DNA of 19,193 bases, taken from Ruminococcus sp. UBA4383. GTDB taxonomy: Bacteria; Bacillota; Clostridia; Oscillospirales; Ruminococcaceae. The position numbers and the translations under genes were made by a program. Position 1 is the first letter of the stretch, and each line of letters begins with the position of its first letter. Of the stretch, positions 13,154 through 19,193 are shown one piece after another. The notes beneath the pieces are model-generated. The model searched no databases and was not told the origin of the DNA. It was given only the letters and a program-made list of their open reading frames with translations. Location: contig DGRR01000052.1 of the NCBI GenBank assembly GCA_002389995.1, positions 1-19,193 of the forward strand. The letters run 5' to 3'.

Positions 13154-13537
13154 TTAATTATCCTTTTTATTTTTACAGCTTTCGCAGGAGTTCATGAAAC
13201 TGCTGAGATTTTCGCAGATATTCTCCTGCGGTGAAAGGAATTTCAGCTTTATGAGATTTTCATACTTTTTATCATCACCGAGCATAAATTCCATTGTTTC
13301 GATTCCTTTCAGCACGCTTTTGAACATTACCGAGCGGACAAGTCCGTCACAGAGCATAATATCTCCGCTGTCGCTGTAATCATAAACGATTGTTTTTTTC
13401 GCATCATAGGCATAGGCGATAAAGCCTGAAACATTTCCCCTGTCGAGGGCTTCTGTTATATGCAGATTCTTAACACCTGCCCTTGCCACAAGATTTTCAT
13501 AACCTGAAATGTCAAATTTTTCCTGTATTTCGAGCAT
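13154..13537 (-). CDS. Conserved hypothetical protein between rluB and metA
   Basis: A 127-residue soluble protein with no signal or membrane segment. A compact alpha/beta core (GVKNLHITEALDRGNVSGFIAYAYDAKKTIVYDY, then DGLVRSVMFKSVLKGIETM, residues about 20-85) looks like proteins found beside housekeeping genes in other Clostridia, but I cannot assign a function. The C-terminus carries C-x-x-C (CESC, about 118-121), possibly a metal or redox site. Its ATG lies one base after the rluB stop codon (TAATATG), with AAGGTGA inside the end of rluB, so the two are translationally coupled. This points to a role connected to rRNA or tRNA modification only by context. Confidence 0.8.
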   Translation of the reverse strand: MLEIQEKFDISGYENLVARAGVKNLHITEALDRGNVSGFIAYAYDAKKTIVYDYSDSGDIMLCDGLVRSVMFKSVLKGIETMEFMLGDDKKYENLIKLKFLSPQENICENLSSFMNSCESCKNKKDN

Positions 13538-13538
13538 A

Positions 13539-14273
13539 TTATTTCACCTTGCCTATTGCGGTTCTTATTGCACGCAGTTCATCTGCGGAGAGTTCTCTCC
13601 ATGCGGAGGGTTTAAGCATACCGAGTTTAAGCGGTCCTATGCTTATGCGTCTGAGCCTTGCGACTTCAAGACCGACAGCCTCGCACATTTTTCTTATCTG
13701 GCGGTTTCTGCCCTCTTTAATGGTAATGAGGAGGACAACTCTGCCCTGCTGTTTGTCTTTAACGACTACATTTGCGGGGAGTGTCATCTTGCCGTCAATT
13801 TCAACACCGTTCTGGAGGGTGATGAGCTGCTGTTCGCTTATATCGGGGCGGACTGTGACACGGTATGTCTTTGAAATATGTCTGCTCGGGTGCATGATAT
13901 CGTTGGCAAAATCCCCGTCATTTGTAAACAGGAGAAGTCCCTCGGAATTTCTGTCAAGTCTGCCCACGGGGTAAACTCTTTCTTCAACGCCGTCAAGCAA
14001 ATCCATGACACATTTTCTGTCCATTTCATCGGAAACGGTAGTTACATATCCTCTTGGCTTGTTGAGCATTATGTATATGAATTTCTTTTTTCTGGGCATT
14101 GAGATTCTTTCGCCGTCAATGGTTATCAAATCTCTGAAAGTGCATTTGTCACCGAGTTTGACGGGGTGACCGTTTAATTTTACTCTGCCGCCTGAGATAA
14201 GGGCTTCTGCCTTTCTTCTTGAACAGAAACCGCTGTCGGCAATCATTTTCTGTATTCTTATTTTATTATCCAT
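13539..14273 (-). CDS. rluB: RluB/RsuA-family pseudouridine synthase
   Basis: This enzyme converts a specific uridine of ribosomal RNA to pseudouridine; the RluB branch acts on 23S rRNA helix 80, though RsuA-like specificity cannot be excluded. The 244-residue protein has an N-terminal S4 RNA-binding domain (about 4-50; RIQKMIADSGFCSRRKAEALI) and the synthase domain with the catalytic Asp107 in VGRLDRNSEGLLLFTNDG. The second conserved motif, KEGRNRQIRKM, is near residue 197. AAAGGA overlaps the stop of the preceding carboxypeptidase gene, nine bases away. Confidence 0.92.
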   Translation of the reverse strand: MDNKIRIQKMIADSGFCSRRKAEALISGGRVKLNGHPVKLGDKCTFRDLITIDGERISMPRKKKFIYIMLNKPRGYVTTVSDEMDRKCVMDLLDGVEERVYPVGRLDRNSEGLLLFTNDGDFANDIMHPSRHISKTYRVTVRPDISEQQLITLQNGVEIDGKMTLPANVVVKDKQQGRVVLLITIKEGRNRQIRKMCEAVGLEVARLRRISIGPLKLGMLKPSAWRELSADELRAIRTAIGKVK

Positions 14274-14282
14274 ATAGTCCTT

Positions 14283-15425
14283 TCAAATCTTCTGATTTTT
14301 TCCGAAAAGGAAATTTTTTATTTTTCCGAATATATTTTCCTGCTTCTGCTCAGGTATTGCAGACTGTGCATTTTCTGCGGCATAGAGCGGAATATTTTTA
14401 ATTTCACGCTCCTTGTACCTGACTGATATATATGCAAGTTCATCTCCCTTGAATATAGGTGCATAGACAAAGGGGTGTGATATTACTTTATATTCAATGT
14501 CATTTTCGTCTGCACGGTATATCGTTATATCAGTTTCAGCCTCCTGAGCGCAGACTTTTATGAAATTATTTTCCGAACCTGCGAGCGGCAGGCTTATATT
14601 TTCGGGAATATCGAGAGTTAAAATTTTTGTCTGTTCAAATGCATAGTCATACATCATAAGGTGGTCATTCCAGTCGTTACGGTCATTGAGTGTAACGCAT
14701 ATTAGATTTTCGCCTTCTCTTTCGCAGGCTGAAACGAGACATCTGCCTGCTTCGTCTGTAAATCCTGTTTTTACGCCGTAAACTCCGCTGTCCATGGCGA
14801 GTAGTTTGTTAGTATTTTTGAGCCAGCGTGTATACGGGGGATTTCCAAATTCAAGCTTTATGGTCTGACTTGAACATATTTCCCTGAAAATATCATTTTT
14901 AAGTGCGACAGATGCGAGTACCGCCATATCATAGGCTGATGAACCGTGACCTGTTCCTTCAAGTCCTGACGGAGTGACGAAATATGTATTTGAAAGACCG
15001 AGTTCTTCGGCTTTTTCGTTCATCATCACGGCAAAATTTTCGATACTGCCCGCAAGTTTTACGGCTGTGGCATTTGCGGCATCATTTCCTGAAGGAAGCA
15101 GCATACCGCAGCAGAGGGCATATTTTGTGACAATATCGCCCTCCATAAGTCCCATGGACGAACCTTCAACCTTTATTGCATCGCTGTCAACGACAAATTC
15201 ATCGTAGAGATTTCCGCTTTCAAGGCACAAGAGGGTCGTCATAATTTTGGTAGTGCTTGCCATGGGGAGTTTTTCGTTATAATTTTTACCGTATATTATT
15301 TCGCCCGTATCAGCGGATATCACAACCGCCGCCTTAGCGGATATTTCGGGTTCATCTTCTGCATAAGCCTGCATATTTGTGGAAAAACACAGAATCATTC
15401 CTGCACATATAAGAATTTTTTTCAT
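14283..15425 (-). CDS. D-alanyl-D-alanine carboxypeptidase (DacF/PBP5-like, peptidase S11)
   Basis: A low-molecular-weight penicillin-binding protein that trims the terminal D-Ala from peptidoglycan stem peptides on the outer membrane face. The 380-residue precursor has a signal peptide (cut after about residue 22, QAYAEDE), the active-site motifs S57TTK60, S112GN114 and K219TG221, and a PBP5-like C-terminal domain. The C-terminus (IFGKIKNFLFGKNQ) is amphipathic, the usual membrane tether. The GGAGG site is seven bases before the ATG. The neighbouring ytfJ and scpAB genes match the known Firmicute grouping in which a DacF/DacB-type enzyme serves spore cortex or general wall maturation; which of the two cannot be told here. 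Confidence 0.92.
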   Translation of the reverse strand: MKKILICAGMILCFSTNMQAYAEDEPEISAKAAVVISADTGEIIYGKNYNEKLPMASTTKIMTTLLCLESGNLYDEFVVDSDAIKVEGSSMGLMEGDIVTKYALCCGMLLPSGNDAANATAVKLAGSIENFAVMMNEKAEELGLSNTYFVTPSGLEGTGHGSSAYDMAVLASVALKNDIFREICSSQTIKLEFGNPPYTRWLKNTNKLLAMDSGVYGVKTGFTDEAGRCLVSACEREGENLICVTLNDRNDWNDHLMMYDYAFEQTKILTLDIPENISLPLAGSENNFIKVCAQEAETDITIYRADENDIEYKVISHPFVYAPIFKGDELAYISVRYKEREIKNIPLYAAENAQSAIPEQKQENIFGKIKNFLFGKNQKI

Positions 15426-15482
15426 ACAATACCTCCGCAGCGTTTTTGTTACAGGATATGCATGAAAAATAATTTATATGAA

Positions 15483-15908
15483 TCAGTCGTTTATTGTAAT
15501 ATCAGCCGTGTTTTCCTCACTGTTTGACGTACCTTTTTTCTTTGACATAAAGCCTGAAACCTTTTCAAATACTTTCGGCACGGAATTTATTGCACTTGTA
15601 ATGGGGTCGCTCTTTGCGTCCATATCAATCATTTTAGCCTCACCGTCGGGAGAAATTACGAGGAATCCCTCAGGCTTTACGGAAATTCCTGCACCTGCAC
15701 CGCCTCCGAAAAGGTCCTTGTCATATTTTGACGGGATATCCGAACCGCCTGATGCAAAACCGTATGTCACCTTTGAGATAGGTATAATTGTAGTACCGTC
15801 ATCGAGTTTTATCGGGTCGCCTATTATAGCGTTCACATCAGCCATTTCCTTGACTTTCTCCATTGAAATTCCTATGAGGTCATTGATGGAATTTTTCTTT
15901 TCTGCCAT
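15483..15908 (-). CDS. ytfJ: YtfJ/GerW family sporulation protein
   Basis: The 141-residue protein matches YtfJ/GerW, a soluble protein made in the forespore and needed for normal germination in Bacillus. Typical features are the N-terminal helix with DVNAIIGDPI, TTIIPISKVTYGFASGGSD (39-57), a Gly-rich loop GGGAGAGISVKPEGFLVISPDG (68-89) and a Lys/Ser-rich tail. Homologues also occur in non-sporulating Firmicutes, so the gene alone does not prove spore formation. The DUF2953 gene lies 16 bases upstream, as ytfI does in Bacillus. AAAGGTGAT precedes the ATG. Confidence 0.92.
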   Translation of the reverse strand: MAEKKNSINDLIGISMEKVKEMADVNAIIGDPIKLDDGTTIIPISKVTYGFASGGSDIPSKYDKDLFGGGAGAGISVKPEGFLVISPDGEAKMIDMDAKSDPITSAINSVPKVFEKVSGFMSKKKGTSNSEENTADITIND

Positions 15909-15924
15909 TTTAAAACATCACCTT

Positions 15925-16785
15925 TCATTCTGCCGTTTCAGCGGCTGCCTTTTTTGCGCTTGTTTTATTTGGAATATAAATTCTAAACAAATATGTTATC
16001 AGGAACCATATTCCTGCAATAACCAGAGTACCGAGACGGAATTTAACTTTTGCAGATGCGTCCCAGCGTGATTCTTTCAGGTCAAATCCCGCATTTATGT
16101 CAACTGTTTTAAACTGTATCGTAAACAATGCTCCCAGCCATGCGAGGAGATTGTATACTGTACCTGATATTGTGCCGTATTTCATGGCACATTTATATGC
16201 GTCCTCATCTGCTATGATAAAATCAATGTATATATCATTCAGGTGAAAGCCCTTGAATATTTTGAGAAGCGGTCTGTCAGCGGCTCTCCATATATCGAGG
16301 ATAAATTCTATTTTATCGCTCAGTGACTTTCCGCTGCTGTTTTCATCATCATCGTCATAATCCTCGTCCTCGTCAAAACCTATGAAGTCCTCATCATCTT
16401 CGGGGATATCGTCCTGCGTGTCATCATTTTCGGGGATATCGTCCGAATCTTTGATATTGTTTTCCACGGAAGAATTTTCCTGCGGATTTTCAGGAGTATC
16501 GGAATGTTCGGACATTTCGGGGACTTCTTCAATTTCGACATCATCTGAACTGTCGCTGTCATCATCTTTTTCGGGTTTTTTCTTTCTTTTCCGCAGGCGG
16601 TTTATAAGACCTCCGCCCTTTGAATCTATAAGCGTAACATATGAATATGCCGCCTTATATGCAAATTTTCCGTCTATATAGCTTACTTTTCCCGAAATCG
16701 GGAGTACACACGCAATAATGATTATTCCCAGTACCGCAAGCAATATCCAGAGTATCACTTTCAGTACTATAAGGACAACTGTCAA
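15925..16785 (-). CDS. DUF2953 (YtfI-like) membrane protein with acidic insert
   Basis: The 286-residue protein has an N-terminal membrane helix (about 4-28), a short conserved strand region, a basic RLRKRKKK patch, a long acidic linker (about 72-150), the DUF2953 core (about 160-245; FKGFHLNDIYIDFIIADEDAYKCAMKYGTISGTVYNLL) and a C-terminal helix (252-270). In Bacillus the equivalent ytfI sits next to ytfJ, and the pair is thought to act together. The acidic linker is longer than expected for the family and contains a DDIPE repeat. Start is TTG, with GAGGTGG five bases upstream. Confidence 0.85.
   Translation of the reverse strand: MTVVLIVLKVILWILLAVLGIIIIACVLPISGKVSYIDGKFAYKAAYSYVTLIDSKGGGLINRLRKRKKKPEKDDDSDSSDDVEIEEVPEMSEHSDTPENPQENSSVENNIKDSDDIPENDDTQDDIPEDDEDFIGFDEDEDYDDDDENSSGKSLSDKIEFILDIWRAADRPLLKIFKGFHLNDIYIDFIIADEDAYKCAMKYGTISGTVYNLLAWLGALFTIQFKTVDINAGFDLKESRWDASAKVKFRLGTLVIAGIWFLITYLFRIYIPNKTSAKKAAAETAE
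16391..16444. repeat. Pair of 24-bp direct repeats in the acidic linker of the DUF2953 gene
   Basis: TCATCAT.TTCGGGGATATCGTCC-type copies at 16391-16414 and 16421-16444 differ at one base and lie 30 bases apart. They encode DDIPEND and DDIPEDD segments, a sign that the linker grew by local duplication. Confidence 0.8.
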
Positions 16786-16818
16786 AAAACCACCTCATTT
16801 CAATAAAATCTCTGATTT

Positions 16819-17367
16819 TCAGCTTTCTATATTACCCTCGTCAATAAGTATCCTGTTATGCCCTGAAATCGGCGGAAGGTCTGCTGTTGAACTCAGTCCG
16901 AAACTTCTGAGAAACACCGCAGTAGTCCTGTAAACAAGCGGTCTGCCGGGGATATCAAGTCTGCCTGCTTCTTCAACAAGACCTTTTTCAACGAGATTGT
17001 TCACGACAGATGAACTGTCGATACCTCTCACATTTTCGACAAAGCCCTTTGAAACAGGCTGATTGTATGCGATTATGGTGAGTACCTCCATAGCGGCATT
17101 TGAAAGCGGAGCATTTCTTTTTGTTTCGAGGGCTGTGCGTATCATGGGGGAATATTTTTCCCTTGTACACATCTGGAAACTGCCTTCAAGCTTTTTAATG
17201 CATATACCGCTGCCCATGTCGTCATATCTTTCATTGAGCAGGCGGATAAGTGACGGGAGAGTGCCTGCATCAACACCGCTTGCTTCTGAAAGGCGGTACA
17301 TTTCGACAGGTTCACCGCTTGCAAAGAGAATAGCTTCTATTGCTCCGAGTTTTTCTTTGATTTCCAC
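16819..17367 (-). CDS. scpB: Segregation and condensation protein B
   Basis: ScpB is the winged-helix partner that dimerises and joins ScpA to SMC, forming the condensin that organises and segregates the nucleoid. The 182-residue protein has the usual two winged-helix domains: the first near IEAILFASGEPV (10-21), the second near EVLTIIAYNQPVSKGFVENVRGIDSS (about 94-119), followed by the conserved GRPLVYRTT. Start is GTG with AGGAGG eight bases upstream. The start lies inside the end of scpA (31-base overlap), so translation of the two is coupled. Confidence 0.96.
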   Translation of the reverse strand: MEIKEKLGAIEAILFASGEPVEMYRLSEASGVDAGTLPSLIRLLNERYDDMGSGICIKKLEGSFQMCTREKYSPMIRTALETKRNAPLSNAAMEVLTIIAYNQPVSKGFVENVRGIDSSSVVNNLVEKGLVEEAGRLDIPGRPLVYRTTAVFLRSFGLSSTADLPPISGHNRILIDEGNIES

Positions 17368-18083
17368 TTTTTGCGCCTCCTGTCGCCGCTGAAAAATACT
17401 CTCATATTATCATCGCTTATTTTTATGCGTCCGAATTTTGTAAGTTCAAGAACTGCGAGGAAAGTTGCGACTCTCGATGAACGGTCATCAGCACCCTCAT
17501 ACAGTTTGTCCATATATACTTCCCCTGTCTCATAGAGTTCTCTGAGAATATGGACTACTTTTGTGAGAACAGGAACTATTCTGCGTTTGACGACAGAATT
17601 TATCTTATTTTCTATATTTGTTCTGCCCTTATGTATTTTTCTCCCTGAGACTGCGGTCATATAGGCATTTACAAGGCGTTCGGGGTCATGAACGAGCCTG
17701 TAAGTGGTATCAGCCTTTAATTTCATCGGCTGTCGGACGAAAATATCATCACCTATAAAATTTTCCGAAAGTTTTGCGGCAGCCTCTCTGCAAAGGGACA
17801 ATTCTATCAGTGCGCCTTCGAGTTCCTTTTTCATTTTTTCGGCTTCTTCCTTTTGCGGGAGGAGGTAAGCCGTTTTTATATATATAAGTCTTGCCGCCAT
17901 TTCAAGAAATTCTCCTGCAAGCTCCATATCCTTTTCATGGGCTTCATCGAGAAAATTCATATACTGTTCAAGCAGGACGGATATTTCTATGTCAAATATA
18001 TCAAGCTTGTGCTTTGTTACAAGGTTCAGCAGAACATCGAGAGGACCTTCAAAATTTTCAAGGCTGAATGTCAGTTTTTCCAT
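17337..18083 (-). CDS. scpA: Segregation and condensation protein A
   Basis: ScpA is the kleisin that bridges the SMC ATPase heads. The 248-residue protein starts with the conserved block FSLENFEGPLDVLLNLVTKHKLDIFDI (6-32) and EFLEMAARLIYIKTAYLLP (about 58-76), which bind the SMC neck, and ends with the winged-helix-like region RVATFLAVLELTKFGRI that binds the SMC cap. Its ATG follows the stop of the S2P-like gene by one base (TGATATG). No strong ribosome binding site is visible, so translation probably depends on coupling. Confidence 0.96.
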   Translation of the reverse strand: MEKLTFSLENFEGPLDVLLNLVTKHKLDIFDIEISVLLEQYMNFLDEAHEKDMELAGEFLEMAARLIYIKTAYLLPQKEEAEKMKKELEGALIELSLCREAAAKLSENFIGDDIFVRQPMKLKADTTYRLVHDPERLVNAYMTAVSGRKIHKGRTNIENKINSVVKRRIVPVLTKVVHILRELYETGEVYMDKLYEGADDRSSRVATFLAVLELTKFGRIKISDDNMRVFFSGDRRRKKWKSKKNSEQ

Positions 18084-18084
18084 A

Positions 18085-18783
18085 TCAGTTTCCGAATTTT
18101 GACGGTATCCATGATGTCAGCATACCAAGCCAGCCGCCTACAACATCTATCAGCCAGCCGAGAGGGTCAATCATTCCGTTTGTAAGTGACGGCATGAAGA
18201 AAAGCGCAAGGAGTATTATTGTTGATACCTGATTTATCATTCTGTAATTGCTGTGATACCAGTTGAGGAATTTAGGCGGTGCAAACTGATACAGTACATT
18301 GAATCCGTCCATTCCCGGCAAGGGGAGAAGATTTATCACTCCGAGGCATACATTTATGCCTGAAATTATCGTAAGTATGAAAAATATGCAGAAAATCGGG
18401 GATATTTCTGAAAGTGCCAGTTTCATGCGGATATTTTCCGAACACAGCATTATATTCATTACAAGGTCACACAATATTGCAGAAACAAAGTGCGTCAGAG
18501 GTCCTGACAGCGAAAGCAGGATTATTCCCTTTTTCATGTCTTTCATTCGGTTTACATTGAACGGCATAGGTTTTGACCAGCCGAATCCGCACAGAAGTAT
18601 TGCAAGCGAACCGATAGGGTCAAGATGCATGAAAGGATTGAGAGTTATTCTTCCTGCCTGTTCAGCGGTATCATCTCCCTGAGACTTTGCGACAAGTCCC
18701 CTCACAGAGTTTATGACGGGCATGACAAGCAATATCATCAATGCCCTTGAAAAATATTTGAGAAACAGTTCAAATCCGCTCAT
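18085..18783 (-). CDS. Site-2-protease-like (M50) membrane protein lacking the zinc motif
   Basis: The 232-residue polytopic protein aligns by eye with bacterial M50 proteins of the short type often found before scpA: GDDTAEQAGRITLNPFMHLDPIGSLAILLCGFGWSKPMPFN (36-76), SGPLTHF (93-99) and NLLPLPGMDGF (151-161). The family's HExxH sits just before the GD motif; here the aligned stretch reads I24-N25-S-V-R28, so both His and the Glu are missing, while the third ligand Asp159 remains. It should therefore not cleave peptides, but may still bind membrane substrates. The ATG at 18783 follows AAAGGA by seven bases. It heads the scp operon. Confidence 0.85.
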   Translation of the reverse strand: MSGFELFLKYFSRALMILLVMPVINSVRGLVAKSQGDDTAEQAGRITLNPFMHLDPIGSLAILLCGFGWSKPMPFNVNRMKDMKKGIILLSLSGPLTHFVSAILCDLVMNIMLCSENIRMKLALSEISPIFCIFFILTIISGINVCLGVINLLPLPGMDGFNVLYQFAPPKFLNWYHSNYRMINQVSTIILLALFFMPSLTNGMIDPLGWLIDVVGGWLGMLTSWIPSKFGN

Positions 18784-18858
18784 AAAAAATTCCTTTCTAT
18801 CAGAAACGGCGGCTATAACCAAAGCCCCCTAAAAAGCAAAATCAATTACATATTTACT

Positions 18859-18887
18859 ATTATACAACAAATGCACAAATTTTTCAA
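18859..18887 (-). promoter_or_regulatory. Promoter of the S2P-like/scpA/scpB operon
   Basis: On the minus strand TTGAAA (18887-18882), 17 bases, TATAAT (18864-18859). Transcription would begin near 18852, with a leader of about 70 bases. No terminator was seen within the following gene row down to 12188. Confidence 0.8.
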
Positions 18888-18945
18888 GTGCTAATGCCAA
18901 ATTTAATGATTTTTAAAAAATTTCGGAATTTTTTTCAAAAAACAC

Positions 18946-18974
18946 TTGCAATTTCTGAAATTTTATGATATAAT
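18946..18974 (+). promoter_or_regulatory. Promoter of rpmB
   Basis: TTGCAA (18946-18951), 17 bases, TATAAT (18969-18974). Start near 18981 leaves a leader of about 50 bases that ends in AAGGAGGTG. Confidence 0.85.
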
Positions 18975-19030
18975 ATTCACGTTGTCCGATTTGCGGGACT
19001 ATTTACGAGATTGTAAGGAGGTGCAGCCTG

Positions 19031-19193
19031 ATGGCAAAATGTGAAATATGCGGAAAGGGAGTTACTTTCGGAATCAAAGTTTCTCACTCTCACAGACGCA
19101 CAAACAGAACATGGAAGCCTAATGTAAAGCGTGTTAAGGCTATCGTCAAGGGTACTCCTTGTCATATATACGCTTGCTCAAGATGCCTGCGTT
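19031..19193 (+). CDS. rpmB: 50S ribosomal protein L28 (partial, cut by window end)
   Basis: The visible 54 codons encode the start of L28, a small structural protein of the large ribosomal subunit. MAKCEICGKGVTFGIKVSHSHRRTNRTWKPN is the typical opening. C4-x-x-C7 and the later C-S-R-C mark the zinc-binding form of the protein rather than the Cys-free paralogue. AAGGAGGTG lies about seven bases before the ATG. It is divergent from the scp operon. Confidence 0.97.
   Translation, partial: MAKCEICGKGVTFGIKVSHSHRRTNRTWKPNVKRVKAIVKGTPCHIYACSRCLR

Noticed and set aside
18977..19165. 62-residue minus-strand open frame
   Set aside because: It is antisense to the clear rpmB start and leader.

Overview
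The window looks like chromosome of a low-GC Gram-positive anaerobe of the Ruminococcus / Oscillospiraceae type. The reasons are a secreted family 9 cellulase ending in a type I dockerin (a cellulosome-style enzyme), sporulation-family proteins (SpoIIP, YtfJ/GerW), ScpA/ScpB, strong AGGAGG-type ribosome binding sites, frequent TTG starts, and many near-consensus sigma-A promoters with 17-base spacers. The genus is an inference from gene content; no database search was possible.

Layout. 1-2083 (+): a Fur-family metalloregulator, a translationally coupled four-helix membrane protein, a hairpin terminator, and an AEC-family transporter. 2180-3452 (+): a ROK-type regulator whose sugar-kinase and zinc motifs have decayed, with an inverted repeat around its promoter. 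3499-6269 (-): a 56-residue single-helix membrane protein with its own consensus promoter, and the GH9-CBM3c-dockerin cellulase. 6416-6596: tRNA-Arg(CCG) (-), sharing an overlapping divergent promoter region with a permuted NlpC/P60-like (YiiX-type) cysteine hydrolase (+, 6701-7282). 7258-8749 (-): a small putative lipoprotein and a larger lipoprotein with a Tyr-rich tandem-repeat tail. 8977-11094: spoIIP (-) divergent from a membrane-anchored polysaccharide deacetylase (+). 11160-12108: a DUF2752 membrane protein (+) convergent with a DUF4190 membrane protein (-).

12188-18783 (-) reads as one long operon: a site-2-protease-like membrane protein without its zinc motif, scpA, scpB, a DUF2953 protein (ytfI-like), ytfJ/gerW, a D-Ala-D-Ala carboxypeptidase, an RluB/RsuA-type pseudouridine synthase, a small conserved hypothetical, and metA. 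Gaps run from a 31-base overlap to 57 bases. The operon combines chromosome segregation, cell-wall and spore functions, ribosome maturation and methionine synthesis. A divergent promoter then drives rpmB (L28), cut by the window end.

I do not see a CRISPR array, transposon, phage or obvious defence system. The most unusual items are the apparently dead S2P protease heading the scp operon, the consensus-promoter micro-gene beside the cellulase, the terminator-like hairpin directly in front of the AEC transporter start, the ROK-like regulator with missing ligands, and a strong promoter-like sequence pointing antisense into spoIIP.
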